A DNA stretch of 64,000 nucleotides from Luteibacter rhizovicinus DSM 16549 (GCF_001887595.1 NZ_CP017480.1:744001-808000); one strand, 5' to 3'; counted from the first letter of the stretch, positions 1-9,545 are shown. Program-made: numbers and translations. The notes: a model not told the origin generated them from the sequence alone.

Positions 1-2376
1 CACGGCCTGGCGGCGCACGGCCAAGCGGCTGCGCTGCGGGCACAGAAGGCTTCGATCGAAACCCAGGGCAGCGGCGCCAACGGCGTGCTCGTCTCGAGGA
101 CGGTGACGGCCGTCCTTACCGACACGTCGATGACGACCTCTGGCGAAGGTGCCAGCGCGCTGCACGCCGGTGACGGAGCGGGCCTCATTACCGTGACAGG
201 TGGCCGCTGGCAGACCACGGGACGCCAGGCCGCCGGCATCGAAGCAGCGAATCTCGGGCTGGCGACAGTCAACGGAACCGACATCGAAACGGCTGGCTTC
301 AATGCCGCGGGCCTCGACAGTCGCGCGGGGGCGATCAATCTGACCGATGTAACGATCACCACCCGTGGCAACCAGTCCTTCGGCATCGTGGCGATGGGCG
401 GGGACTTCACGGGGCGCGTGCCCTACGTCGACGCCACACGGACGCACATCACGACCGCAGGCCGGACCGCGAACGGTGCCGATGCGAGGACGGGTGGCCG
501 CATCACGCTCAACGACACCGACATCCTCACCACCGGGATGTACGCCAACGGCCTGAGCGCGTGGAAGGCGTCGATCGTGGCCAACCGCACCCACGTCAAG
601 ACCACCGGCGTCGCCGCGTACGGCGCCGACGTGAGCGAAGGCGGGTCGCTGACGGTGCAGGGTGGCTCGATCGAGAGCCTGCAGGCTGCCGCGCTTCGCC
701 TGCACAACCCTGCCAAGGTCCGCATCAGTGGCGGCGCCGTCATGGGTGGCGCAGCCTTCGTGGACGTGTATCCGACGTCCACGACGCCCTTCACTATCAT
801 GCTGGACGGCAAGAGCCAGGCCGTCGGCGACATCCGCCTTGCGGACGAGACGGGTACACCGGCGCCGGATGCCACGAAGGCCTCGCTGACGATCCGTAGC
901 GGCGCCATGTGGCTGGGTGGCACCGACATCGTTCGCGACCTCACGCTGGAGGACGCCGGCCACTGGGCGGTCGGGCGCGACAGCCGGGTCGGCCGTCTCG
1001 ACAGCGACCACGGCGTGGTGACGTTCGCCTCCGCGCCCGGCACCTTTGCCACGCTGACCGTTGCGGGTGACTACGAGGGTAACCAGGGACTGTTCCGTAT
1101 GCGCAGCCGCCTCGGCGACGACACATCGCCATCCGACCTGCTGCACATCATGGGCAGCACGTCCGGAAGCAGCTTCATCGCTGTGGATGTGCTCGATGGT
1201 GTCGGCGACTACACGAACGATGGCATTCGCCTGGTGCAGGTCGACGGTAGCTCGAACGGTCGCTTCGAACTCGCTGGCCGCGCCGTCGCCGGCGCGCACG
1301 AATACTTCCTGCACCAAGGTGCGCTCAGCGCGGCGAATGACGGCCACTGGTATCTGCGTTCGTCGCTGGAACCCGAGACCGTCGATCCGGCCGTGATCGA
1401 TCCCCCGGTCACACCGGAGACTCCCGAGCCGGCGGTCGACCCGGATCGGGTACTCCCGCGCGTGCTGCGCCCCGAGGTCGGTACCTACCGGGCCAACCAG
1501 ATGGTTGCCCTCGAAATGTTCCAGGGTGGTCCGGGCGCCGGCGAAGACGACGAGCGCGATGGTGCCCACCACACCGTGTGGGCTCGTTTCGACCGTCGCC
1601 ACACGTCGTTCGATATCGGCAAACAACTGACCACGACCTCGTCGGCCAACGAACTCACGCTCGGCGCCGACCTGTTCCGCGACGCGGACAACGAGGCGCA
1701 CCTCGGCGTCATGGCGGCTGTCGGCCAGGCCGACACGCGCGGCACGTCGCTCCTCACCCACTACGCGGCGAAGGGACGGGTCCGTGGTGCTGCTGGGGGG
1801 ATCTACGGCGGTTTTCGTGGCGACGACGGCACCTACCTCCGTGGCTGGACCCAGTACGCCCACGTCAATCAGCGTGTGGAAGGCGATGCCCTCGCCACCG
1901 AGCGCTACGGGAGCGGCATGCTCACGGCGAGCCTCGAGGCGGGTCACCGCTGGCGACAGGCCGTGACCCGCGAGACCGACACGTACATCGAACCGCAGGC
2001 GCAGATCCTCAGCACGCGGCTACGCGGTGGCGCCCACCGCGAAGCCAATGGCACGCGCGTCGCACCGCTTCATGGCAGCGGGATCACCGCGCGACTCGGT
2101 GTGCGCACGGCCGCACGCTGGAACACACCGAACGGTCACGTCGCGTCGCCCTACTTCGCGGCGAACTGGATCCGACGTCTCGGCCATCTCGATGCCACGC
2201 AACTCGGCAACGAGGCGTTCAACGCCGGCGTGCCGCGAAACAGCTACGGCCTGAAGCTGGGTGTCGCACTCATGCGCAGCAGCGGCTGGCGCGTTTGGAC
2301 GGACGTGGAAACCCGCTTCGGTGCCCATCGATACCGCCGGGTGACCGGATCCATCGGTATCCGCAAGGCCTGGTGA
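1..2376 (+). CDS. Autotransporter outer-membrane protein, 3' part
   Basis: The frame is already open at base 1, so the gene starts outside the window; 791 residues are visible. The first two thirds are a low-complexity passenger of short strand-turn units rich in G, T, N and D (repeats such as TTxGxxAxGxDA), as expected for a beta-helix of the AIDA/pertactin type. A Pro/Glu/Asp-rich linker (about 1370-1460) leads into a roughly 290-residue C-terminal barrel with alternating aromatic residues that ends in Ala-Trp, the terminal aromatic recognised by the BAM complex. By family, the barrel inserts in the outer membrane and exposes or releases the passenger. No passenger protease or lipase motif is visible, so an adhesin-like role is only inferred. 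The gene stands alone, with the next gene convergent 47 nt away. Confidence 0.88.
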   Translation, partial: HGLAAHGQAAALRAQKASIETQGSGANGVLVSRTVTAVLTDTSMTTSGEGASALHAGDGAGLITVTGGRWQTTGRQAAGIEAANLGLATVNGTDIETAGFNAAGLDSRAGAINLTDVTITTRGNQSFGIVAMGGDFTGRVPYVDATRTHITTAGRTANGADARTGGRITLNDTDILTTGMYANGLSAWKASIVANRTHVKTTGVAAYGADVSEGGSLTVQGGSIESLQAAALRLHNPAKVRISGGAVMGGAAFVDVYPTSTTPFTIMLDGKSQAVGDIRLADETGTPAPDATKASLTIRSGAMWLGGTDIVRDLTLEDAGHWAVGRDSRVGRLDSDHGVVTFASAPGTFATLTVAGDYEGNQGLFRMRSRLGDDTSPSDLLHIMGSTSGSSFIAVDVLDGVGDYTNDGIRLVQVDGSSNGRFELAGRAVAGAHEYFLHQGALSAANDGHWYLRSSLEPETVDPAVIDPPVTPETPEPAVDPDRVLPRVLRPEVGTYRANQMVALEMFQGGPGAGEDDERDGAHHTVWARFDRRHTSFDIGKQLTTTSSANELTLGADLFRDADNEAHLGVMAAVGQADTRGTSLLTHYAAKGRVRGAAGGIYGGFRGDDGTYLRGWTQYAHVNQRVEGDALATERYGSGMLTASLEAGHRWRQAVTRETDTYIEPQAQILSTRLRGGAHREANGTRVAPLHGSGITARLGVRTAARWNTPNGHVASPYFAANWIRRLGHLDATQLGNEAFNAGVPRNSYGLKLGVALMRSSGWRVWTDVETRFGAHRYRRVTGSIGIRKAW

Positions 2377-2423
2377 CGACACGGAGCCCGGGGTACGGCG
2401 TCAGTGTGCGCCCCGGGCCCGCT

Positions 2424-3302
2424 TCAACCAGCGAGCTCGACCGCCTGGGGACGCGCCTTGCGCGCCGTGACCGTACTTCCGACGGACGCCAGCACAATGA
2501 AACCGATGGCCAGCCACTGGCCGCTGGCAAGATGCTCGCCGAGCAGCAGCATCGCCAACAACGACGCGACGGCCGGCTCCAGACTGACCATGATGCCGAA
2601 GGTTTCACTGGGCAGCCGCTTCAACGCCATCATCTCCAGCGACATGGGAATCGCACTCGACACGATCGCCACACCCAGGCCGGCCAGCAGGATCATCGGA
2701 TCGAGCAGGCTGGCGCCGGCGTGCGCCACACCATAAGGCACGACGACGAGACTGGCCGCGACGAGGCCGAGCGACACCGATTGTCCCGCATGCAGATGCC
2801 CGGCCTGTTTGCCGAACAGGATGTAGAGTGCCCAGCAGACGGCCGCGCCGAGCGCGAGCATCACGCCCGTCGGATCCAGCGTGCTGTTGTGTCCGAGCGG
2901 CAGCAGCATCACCAGGCCGGTGATCGCGCTGGCCAACCAGACGAAGTCCACCGCGCGACGTGACGCGATCATCGCCACGGCGAGCGGACCGCTGAACTCG
3001 ATGGCCACGGCGATACCGAATGGAATCGTCCTCAGCGCCAGGTAGAACAGCAGGTTCATGACGCCGAGCGTCAGCCCGTAACGAATGACGAAACCCGCGT
3101 CACGGCGGCTCAACGGCCAACGCCACGGGCGCCAGAACAGAAGCAGGACCAGCGCGGAGAAACCGACGCGCAACGCCGACGTACCTTCGGCACCGATCAG
3201 CGGAAAGAGCTTCTTCGCGAACGACGTGCCGATGCACAGCGAGGTGACCGAACCGAGCACGGCGAGGGCCGGCAGCCAGAGAGAGGAACGTGGGGAAGTC
3301 AT
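2424..3302 (-). CDS. EamA/RhtA-like inner-membrane exporter
   Basis: A 292-residue protein with about ten hydrophobic segments and the two-fold repeat typical of the drug/metabolite transporter (EamA) family. The C-terminal half carries the run IPMSLEMMALKRLPSETFGI followed by a short LEPAVASL segment, characteristic of RhtA-type threonine/homoserine exporters. It would sit in the inner membrane and export small amino-acid-like metabolites by proton exchange; the substrate is inferred from family only. It diverges from the aminotransferase gene across a 127-nt AT-rich gap. ATG at 3302 is the only start that keeps the first membrane segment intact. Confidence 0.82.
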   Translation of the reverse strand: MTSPRSSLWLPALAVLGSVTSLCIGTSFAKKLFPLIGAEGTSALRVGFSALVLLLFWRPWRWPLSRRDAGFVIRYGLTLGVMNLLFYLALRTIPFGIAVAIEFSGPLAVAMIASRRAVDFVWLASAITGLVMLLPLGHNSTLDPTGVMLALGAAVCWALYILFGKQAGHLHAGQSVSLGLVAASLVVVPYGVAHAGASLLDPMILLAGLGVAIVSSAIPMSLEMMALKRLPSETFGIMVSLEPAVASLLAMLLLGEHLASGQWLAIGFIVLASVGSTVTARKARPQAVELAG

Positions 3303-3368
3303 GCATGCACTTTAGCCGTTGCCGCGAAGCACGCCCATGGGACGGATCGCGACTCCTGACACGAATGC

Positions 3369-3398
3369 TAGACATTTTGTTTATGATAGACATATAGT
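3369..3398 (+). promoter_or_regulatory. Predicted sigma-70 promoter with direct repeat
   Basis: TAGACA (3369-3374), an 18-nt spacer, then TATAGT (3393-3398) form a good match to -35/-10 hexamers, 31 nt before the aminotransferase ATG. The hexamer TAGACA recurs at 3387-3392, exactly 18 nt downstream and abutting the -10, so a regulator binding two direct repeats would cover the promoter. This short AT-rich patch contrasts with the GC-rich surroundings. The promoter is predicted by eye. Confidence 0.55.
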
Positions 3399-3429
3399 CC
3401 ACATCGACCCCGCCCGAGCGACCATTGCC

Positions 3430-4557
3430 ATGACCGCCCTGCCCGACTTCCGTCTTGAAACCTACTTCTCGCGCTGGGAGTTCGCGGCGCGCTACCACCT
3501 GACGGCGTCGGACGCCGAGAGCCTGCGGATCGACGAACTGCTCGCCCTGGCGGAACCGGCCGACCGCGATGCCTTTTCGTCCCTGCACCTCGGCTACACG
3601 CAGACCTACGGGGCGCCCGCCTTGCGCGAGGCGATCGCCGGTCTTTACGACACGCGTGGTGCGGATGACATCCTCTGCTTCGCTGGCGCCGAGGAAGGCA
3701 TCTATATCGCCATGCGCGTCCTGCTGGGTGCGGACAACCACGCCATCGTGATAACGCCGAACTACCAGTCGGCCGAGACCGTGCCGCTGTCGATCTGTGA
3801 GGTCACCGGCGTTGCCCTGGATCCCGACGACGGCTGGTCACTCGACATCGACCGGGTAGCCGCCGCCATCCGGCCGAACACACGGGTGATCTCGATCAAT
3901 TTCCCGCACAACCCGACGGGCAAGATCCTCGAGCGCGATCGCTACGACGCACTGGTGGCGCTGTGTCGCCACCATGGCATCTGGCTCTTCAGTGACGAGG
4001 TGTATCGCCCTCTCGGCCCGCCGGGTACCGAGCACCTGCCGCAGGCCGCCGACCTCTACGAGCGCGGTATATCCCTGGGCGTCATGTCAAAAGCCTACGG
4101 CCTGCCGGGACTTCGCATCGGCTGGATCGCCTGCGCCGATCGAGCGCTCCTGCAGAAGATGGAGCGGTACAAGCACTATTTGTCGATCTGCAACGCCGGG
4201 CCGTCGGAACAGCTGGCACTCATCGCCCTCAAGGCACGTGCGACGATTCTCGAACGAAACCGCAGGATCGTCGGCGAGAATCTCGCCGTGCTCGATGCCT
4301 TCTTCGCCAGGTGGCCGGAACACTTCGCGTGGTACCGGCCGGACGGCGGCTGCGTGGCTTACCCACGCTATCTCGGCCCTGGCAGTGTCGAGGCATTCGC
4401 AGCCGACCTCGTCGAGCAGGCAGGCGTGCTCTTGCTGCCCGCCGAGCACTATCGATCCGAACTGGCGCCGACACCGACCGACCGTTTTCGTATCGGCTTC
4501 GGCCGCGCCGATTGCGCCGAAGCGGTGGCCGCTCTCGACGACTACCTGCGACGCTGA
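3430..4557 (+). CDS. PLP-dependent class I/II aminotransferase
   Basis: A 375-residue fold-type I aminotransferase. Visible landmarks are the NFPHNPTGK motif, the SDEVYR motif and the SKAYGLPGLRIGW motif with the predicted PLP Schiff-base lysine at about residue 221. The ATG at 3430 is preferred over an in-frame ATG at 3319 because the extra 37 residues overlap the promoter and do not look like protein, and GAGCGA lies before it. By family it moves the amino group of an amino acid to or from a 2-oxo acid, or acts as a C-S lyase or cyclase; substrate unknown. The next gene starts 10 nt downstream with its ribosome site in the stop region, so the two are probably cotranscribed. Confidence 0.85.
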   Translation: MTALPDFRLETYFSRWEFAARYHLTASDAESLRIDELLALAEPADRDAFSSLHLGYTQTYGAPALREAIAGLYDTRGADDILCFAGAEEGIYIAMRVLLGADNHAIVITPNYQSAETVPLSICEVTGVALDPDDGWSLDIDRVAAAIRPNTRVISINFPHNPTGKILERDRYDALVALCRHHGIWLFSDEVYRPLGPPGTEHLPQAADLYERGISLGVMSKAYGLPGLRIGWIACADRALLQKMERYKHYLSICNAGPSEQLALIALKARATILERNRRIVGENLAVLDAFFARWPEHFAWYRPDGGCVAYPRYLGPGSVEAFAADLVEQAGVLLLPAEHYRSELAPTPTDRFRIGFGRADCAEAVAALDDYLRR

Positions 4558-4566
4558 GGACAGCAC

Positions 4567-5127
4567 ATGTTTCGAAAGCACACCGTGTTTCAAATCCTGC
4601 TGGCGCTGGTCGTCGCCCAGGCCGGGGTGTTCCAGCCGGCGGTAGCGTCCAGCAGTCCAGGTGACGCGATCCGCGAGACGCCCGGCGCGCCCGGTCGGCC
4701 GGTGCCCGGGCATACTTACAAGTTCGTCTTCGACATGAACACCTCTTACGATGCCGCCCTCGGCTTCAATCCCGGCTTGCACGCGCTGGCTAGCCTGATC
4801 ACGGAATACGCCTCGTACGGTGTCGATGCCGGACATCGTGCGATCGTGGTCGTCTTGAATGGCAGCCACGCCGAGATGGCCCTGACCGATGCCAGCTATC
4901 GCCGCCTACACGATGGCCAGGGAAATCCCGCCATCGAGGATATGCAGGCGCTGGAACAACTCGGCGTCGTGTTTACCGTGACGGCCAGGGACGTCACGTC
5001 CCTGGCCGTGCGTGCCGCGGATATCCGGCCTGGGGTAAAAATCGGCCCTCGCGCCAGCATCGTCTATCTCGATCTCGAATCGGAAGGCTATGTCTACAGC
5101 GGACTGAAGAGCCTGATGACCGAGTAG
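4567..5127 (+). CDS. Secreted DsrE-like protein
   Basis: 186 residues. The N-terminus is a signal peptide (positive start, hydrophobic core to about residue 25, AVA before the likely cleavage). The mature part has the alpha/beta pattern of DsrE/DsrF-like proteins: a first strand YKFVFDMN, a strand ending in VVVLNG, and a late strand GVVFTVTARDV. The cysteine used by sulfur-relay DsrE proteins is absent; the mature part has no cysteine, so a sulfur-transfer role is unlikely. GAGGA overlaps the upstream stop and serves as the ribosome site, which couples it to the aminotransferase gene. Its molecular role is unknown. It converges on the M1 peptidase gene 28 nt away. Confidence 0.68.
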   Translation: MFRKHTVFQILLALVVAQAGVFQPAVASSSPGDAIRETPGAPGRPVPGHTYKFVFDMNTSYDAALGFNPGLHALASLITEYASYGVDAGHRAIVVVLNGSHAEMALTDASYRRLHDGQGNPAIEDMQALEQLGVVFTVTARDVTSLAVRAADIRPGVKIGPRASIVYLDLESEGYVYSGLKSLMTE

Positions 5128-5155
5128 ATCGCGATGGTCGGGCAAGGACGGACGT

Positions 5156-6880
5156 TTAGCGATCTTCCGCCTTGTGTTTTTTCACGTACTCCCGGTAGGC
5201 CTCGATACCGGCATCACGACGGAGCAGTTTCGAGTCAGGATCGATCGTGTAAGTCGCATGCTCGGGTAATGTCAGCTCGCCCTTGCCTCCGGTCATCGGC
5301 ACGGTCAGCACGTGATCGCCGACGCGCACATCCACGGGTAACGGGAAAGGCCCGTTTCCTGGCACCGACCAGGTCAGATGCAACACCTGCCCGTCACGCT
5401 TCAGCTGCAAGTCGGGCAACGCTGCCTGATAGAGATAGACGTTGAAGAACCAGTGGAGGTCCTGGCCTGTCACCTTGTCGACGATGTCGATGAAGTCGCT
5501 CGTGGTGGCATAACGCGGCGAGAAGTTGCCGGGCTCGGGACGCTCGGTGCCATAGACCAGCAAACGCACCGAGCGGTAGAACGCCTCATCGCCGATGAGG
5601 TTGCGCAGGGTGTGCAGGACCAGGGCGCCCTTGCTGTAGATGTCCTGACCGGGACCACCGCGCGCGTCCTCATAGACATCTTCTTCGCGACGCGGCTTTC
5701 CGGACACCATCGGATGATGATTGGCCAGCTTGCTGCGAAGCTTCATCAGGCTGGCGAAGTACGCCTGCGCGCCGCCGATGGATTGCGCGTACAGCGGCTG
5801 CATGTACGTCGCGAAGGCTTCATGCAGCCACATGTCGTCCCAGTTGGCATTCGTCATCTGGTTGCCGAACCACTCATGCGAAAGCTCGTGCTGTAACAGG
5901 TCGTCGTAGCCGTAGGCGGTCTTGGCGTAGGCATTGCCGTAGGCATTGACTGTCTGATGTTCCATGCCCTTGAAGGGCGTTTCAACGACGCCCATTTTTT
6001 CCGCGGCGAACGGGTACGGACCGATGGCGTTTTCCAGGAAATCTAGCATCGGCGGGAACTCGGCAAACAGGGCGCGTGCCTTCGTTTCGTCGTCCACATA
6101 CCAATAATGCAGGGGGATAGCGTTGCCGAAACGGCTGGCATACGACGCCGACAGCTCTCGATAAGGCCCGATGTTCAACGCAACCCCGTACGTGCTGACG
6201 TCGTGACTGCGCCAGTGGTACGTACGCATGCCATTGACCTCGTCCATGCCGACGGCCACGCCGTTGCCGACGGCCACCAATGGCGCCGGCACCGTCACGT
6301 GCTCGTCGACGAGTTTCGGACGTCCCATGGGATGATCGATGCACGGCCAGAACAGATCGCAGCCCTCGCCTTCCACCGCGGTGGCGACCCACGGCTGGCC
6401 ATCCGGTGTCTTTGCCCAGACAAATCCGCCGTCCCACGGCGCATGGACCGCGACATGGGGGCTGCCGTGGTAAGTGACCCGCACCGTCGTACGGGCCCCT
6501 TTCTCCAGCGGTTGCGGGAGATCGATCTCGAGGCGCCCCTGCGGATTGCGGTAGGCCGTGGACGGCAACGGCTTGCCGTCCACGTCGACCGCATCGATGG
6601 GCAGGTTGCGGTCGAGGTCGAGGACCACGCGGCGCAACGGTGCGGTCACGGCGAAGGTCAGCTTCGCATCGCCGTCGATCCAATGACGCGCGGGATCGAC
6701 GCGAAAGCTGAGGTCGGCGTGCTCGAAGGTCACGGCCAGTTGTTCCGGGGCACGGGGCGCACCGGAATTGACCGTGAGGTCGGTCAGCGGCGGCGGCCCC
6801 GGCGGGACGGGCGGCGCGGAGGGCGTGCAAGCGACGGTGCCGAGGGCAAGGCCGACGCCGAGCAGGAACGTGTTACGCAT
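5156..6880 (-). CDS. M1-family zinc aminopeptidase, probable lipoprotein
   Basis: 574 residues from ATG 6880. The zinc site is clear: HELSH at about residues 331-335 followed by the third ligand Glu in LHEAF 18 residues later, and an exopeptidase-type GMEH element upstream. The N-terminus has a hydrophobic stretch ending in GTVAC and then a Pro-rich linker, resembling a lipoprotein signal with a suboptimal lipobox (Thr at -3). Alternative in-frame ATGs at 6895 and 6952 would add residues before the signal; none has a strong ribosome site, so the start is uncertain. By family it removes N-terminal residues from peptides, here in the periplasm or at a membrane surface. It is divergent from the thioredoxin-like gene. 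Confidence 0.87.
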   Translation of the reverse strand: MRNTFLLGVGLALGTVACTPSAPPVPPGPPPLTDLTVNSGAPRAPEQLAVTFEHADLSFRVDPARHWIDGDAKLTFAVTAPLRRVVLDLDRNLPIDAVDVDGKPLPSTAYRNPQGRLEIDLPQPLEKGARTTVRVTYHGSPHVAVHAPWDGGFVWAKTPDGQPWVATAVEGEGCDLFWPCIDHPMGRPKLVDEHVTVPAPLVAVGNGVAVGMDEVNGMRTYHWRSHDVSTYGVALNIGPYRELSASYASRFGNAIPLHYWYVDDETKARALFAEFPPMLDFLENAIGPYPFAAEKMGVVETPFKGMEHQTVNAYGNAYAKTAYGYDDLLQHELSHEWFGNQMTNANWDDMWLHEAFATYMQPLYAQSIGGAQAYFASLMKLRSKLANHHPMVSGKPRREEDVYEDARGGPGQDIYSKGALVLHTLRNLIGDEAFYRSVRLLVYGTERPEPGNFSPRYATTSDFIDIVDKVTGQDLHWFFNVYLYQAALPDLQLKRDGQVLHLTWSVPGNGPFPLPVDVRVGDHVLTVPMTGGKGELTLPEHATYTIDPDSKLLRRDAGIEAYREYVKKHKAEDR

Positions 6881-7085
6881 GATCGAATGAGCCATCAGGG
6901 GAAGAGGGACCGGGCAACCATACTGACCCGCGCAGGAGCCGTCATCGGTCATTAGAGGGGTATGACGCCGACGGCGGTTCCATGTAGAGCCCGATACACG
7001 GATCGATCAGTGGTTCGTGCAAGCCAATGCGAACCCCGGTGATTCACAGTGCGACGTCGATTGAATCAGGCACATCGAGGTCGTT

Positions 7086-8168
7086 GTGAACGCAGTCAAG
7101 CTCTTTTCCCTGTGGGTAGCGTGCTCTCTGGCCGTGGGTGCCACCCAAGCCCACGCTGCCCCTGGCACCGATGCACCTGCGGCAGCCGTCACCGGAGGGC
7201 TTCCCGTCGAGGGCCGCATGCCTGCGCTCAGCGGCGCGTCGTCATGGCTCAACGGGCCGGCCCTGACCGCTTCCGGTCTGCACGGAAAAGTCGTCCTCGT
7301 CGACTTCTGGACGTTCTCGTGCATCAACTCGCTGCGACCGCTCCCCTATCTCCGTGCCTGGGCCACGAAGTACCAGGCGCAGGGGCTCGTCGTCATCGGC
7401 GTGCAGTCACCCGAGTTCGCGTTCGAACAACGGCTCGATAACGTACGCGACGCCCTGGCGAGTCACGCGATCTCGTTCCCCATCGCTGTCGATAACGGAC
7501 ACCGGGTATGGAATGCTTTTCAGAACGAGTACTGGCCAGCGATCTATCTCATCGATGCCGAAGGGCGCATCCGTTATCACCACTTCGGCGAGGGCGATTA
7601 TGACCAGACCGAACGGGCGATACAGGCACTCCTGACCGAGGCGGGCGCGTCCCGTGTCGACCATGGCCTCGTAAGCGTACGCGGTGAAGGCGCCGAGGCA
7701 GCCCCCGACTGGGATAACGTGAAATCGCCTGAGACCTACCTGGGCTACGCACGGACGGAACGCTTTGCGTCACCCGGCGGCCCCGTACCGGACATTCGGC
7801 ACGCCTACACGGCTCCGACGCCTCTCGATCTCAACGACTGGGCACTCGCGGGCGACTGGAGCATGGGCGCCGAAGCGACCACGGTACGCAAGGCCCACGG
7901 GCGGCTTCTTTTCCGCTTCCATGCACGCGACCTGCATCTGGTGGCAGGCCCCGCGACACGCGGCTCACCGCTGCATTTCCGCGTCCTCATCGACGGCAAG
8001 CCGCCCGGCAGCAATCATGGCGCGGATACCGACGAGCAGGGCAATGGGACGATCGACGGCCAGCGTCTGTATCAACTGATCCGACAGAAGGCTCCCATTG
8101 ACGATCGAACGTTCGAGATCGAGTTCCTCGAACCGGGGGCGGAGGTGTTCGCCTTTACCTTCGGATAG
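7086..8168 (+). CDS. DipZ-like secreted thioredoxin-fold protein, CxxC lost
   Basis: 360 residues with a GTG start and GAGG 5 nt upstream. A signal peptide (about residues 1-24, ending AHA) is followed by a thioredoxin/AhpC-type domain with [21 protein letters not shown] split across residues 69-89, then a C-terminal beta-rich domain. This resembles the periplasmic half of DipZ proteins, without the CcdA-type membrane domain. The family motif is normally C-I-N-C; here it reads C79-I-N-S82 (codon TCG at 7329-7331), so a normal two-cysteine redox cycle is not possible. A one-cysteine or non-redox role is inferred. The upstream gap contains inverted repeats GGTTCG/CGAACC (7012-7035) and GATTCA/TGAATC (7041-7067), possible operators. 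Confidence 0.8.
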   Translation: MNAVKLFSLWVACSLAVGATQAHAAPGTDAPAAAVTGGLPVEGRMPALSGASSWLNGPALTASGLHGKVVLVDFWTFSCINSLRPLPYLRAWATKYQAQGLVVIGVQSPEFAFEQRLDNVRDALASHAISFPIAVDNGHRVWNAFQNEYWPAIYLIDAEGRIRYHHFGEGDYDQTERAIQALLTEAGASRVDHGLVSVRGEGAEAAPDWDNVKSPETYLGYARTERFASPGGPVPDIRHAYTAPTPLDLNDWALAGDWSMGAEATTVRKAHGRLLFRFHARDLHLVAGPATRGSPLHFRVLIDGKPPGSNHGADTDEQGNGTIDGQRLYQLIRQKAPIDDRTFEIEFLEPGAEVFAFTFG

Positions 8169-8173
8169 GCGAA

Positions 8174-8203
8174 AAAAAAGCAGAGCGACTGCTCTGCTTT
8201 TTT
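8174..8203. terminator. Bidirectional intrinsic terminator
   Basis: An 8-bp stem AGCAGAGC/GCTCTGCT with loop GACT, flanked by an A-run on the left and a T-run on the right. It can therefore terminate the DipZ-like gene on the plus strand and ssb on the minus strand, which converge here. Confidence 0.88.
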
Positions 8204-8223
8204 CGACAAACCGTGCCAGTCGA

Positions 8224-8834
8224 TCAGAACGGAATATCGTCGTCGTCGAAGCCTTCGTTGACCGGCGGAGCCGAGCGCTGCGGGGGGCATTGCCGCCGCG
8301 GGGCTGGCCGTAGTCGTCGCCGCCGCGCGCACCGCCGCCGCCGTAGTTGCCGCCACCGCGCTGCTGGCCACCCGCGCCACCACCACCGTAGTTGCCGCCA
8401 CCGCCACCGCCACCGCCGGCTGCACGTGCCTGCTGGGGACGCGCGCCGCCGCCCTGGCCGCCGCCGAAGCCACCACCACCGCCGCCTTCACCGCCGGCGT
8501 TGCCGCCGAGCATCTGCATTTCGTTGCCGATGATGTCGGTGGAGTAGCGCTCGACGCCATCCTTGTCGGTGTACTTGTCGGTACGCAGCGAACCTTCGAT
8601 GTAAACCTGACGACCCTTCTTCAGGTACTCACCGGCGATTTCAGCCAGCTTGCCGAACAGCTTCACGCGGTGCCATTCGGTGCGCTCCTGCTTTTCGCCG
8701 GAGGACTTGTCGGTCCAGGCTTCGGAGGTGGCGATGCGCAGGCTGGTGATGGCCGTGCCGCTACCGGTGTACCGGGTCTCGGGATCCGCGCCGAGGTTGC
8801 CGACAATAATGACCTTGTTGATACCGCGTGCCAT
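8224..8834 (-). CDS. ssb: Single-stranded DNA-binding protein, apparent frameshift
   Basis: ATG 8834 is preceded by GAGGGA at good spacing. Residues 1 to about 112 are a standard bacterial SSB OB fold (starts [20 protein letters not shown]). A long linker of Gly-rich NYGGGG-type repeats follows, and the expected acidic tip DDDDIPF with TGA is at 8224-8226. The tip is not in the same frame as the OB fold: the sequence as given must gain one base (or lose two) within the G6 run at 8282-8287 to join them, giving about 203 residues. Without the shift the frame runs on through the terminator to 7965, deep in the opposite gene. SSB is essential and its tip binds partner proteins, so a base missing from the assembly is the likeliest explanation. 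Confidence 0.92.
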
Positions 8835-9020
8835 GGATTTCCCTCGTAAACGTGTCTTCGGACGCCGGCCCGGACCGGGCGGGCGCTCCCACCCATCATA
8901 GCCAGCCAGCCTGCGCGACGCGCGGGCCGACGGGGGCGGACCGGGTAGTTTGGGCGATGGCAGCCCCGACCGCAAACCCTTCGGCGTGGGCCGAAGTCCC
9001 CGCGGGCCAGGGCACCAGTC

Positions 9021-9545
9021 TCATTCCCACGTGATCTGCACCAGCGCCACGCCGGGAGCATTCCCGGGCTGGAGTCGGCCAACCCGGACATAGCGGGCCT
9101 CGAAGCGAAGCTCCGGCGAGACCCCTGCCAGATCGAAGCGTACAGGCGTGGTCCCATCGGGCACGACGGGCTGGCCCGCACCCGTGCGCAACGCGATAGC
9201 CACACCGCGGGCGTCCCCCGTCGTGGCCATGTAACGGGGATCCTCCACCGCCGCCGTGGCGTGAACGGTGACCAGGGCATGGGTGGCGCCGACGCAGTCC
9301 GCGCCGATGAAGGCGGCTGCCTGCCAACGGCTGCCCTCGCCGATCGCGGGTAGCTCGGAGACGGCTACGCTGCCCAGATCGATACCGATCCGGTTGGCAA
9401 CGAGCGCACAGGAAGGCGTGATCGCCCCGGTGACGTCGAACTGCAGGGTGTCGCGGACCTCGCCAGCCCTGCCGGAAGGCGCAGCGAGCAGGACAACGAG
9501 ACCGAGTATGCCCACGGCGACCGGGACGGAAACTCGCCCGCTCAT
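9021..9545 (-). CDS. Minor fimbrial subunit
   Basis: 174 residues from the ATG at 9545, which overlaps the usher stop by 4 nt. It has a signal peptide (cleavage near residue 27 after GRA) and a fimbrial-type Ig-like domain: a first strand with TGAITPSCAL, a second Cys in ADCVG, and a C-terminal beta strand ending ITWE. The Cys pair probably forms the usual pilin disulfide. As the last gene of the operon it may be a tip, minor or terminating subunit. It is a single pilin-sized domain and lacks the separate N-terminal lectin domain of FimH-type adhesins. Confidence 0.72.
   Translation of the reverse strand: MSGRVSVPVAVGILGLVVLLAAPSGRAGEVRDTLQFDVTGAITPSCALVANRIGIDLGSVAVSELPAIGEGSRWQAAAFIGADCVGATHALVTVHATAAVEDPRYMATTGDARGVAIALRTGAGQPVVPDGTTPVRFDLAGVSPELRFEARYVRVGRLQPGNAPGVALVQITWE

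Noticed and set aside
8213..8533. Arg/His-rich frame opposite the ssb linker
   Set aside because: It is the reverse of the Gly-codon repeats and has no ribosome site or domain.
7965..8975. A 336-codon reading of ssb without frameshift
   Set aside because: It adds residues before the ssb ATG that lack a ribosome site, and its end reads through the terminator into the opposite gene. The canonical SSB tip lies in the other frame.
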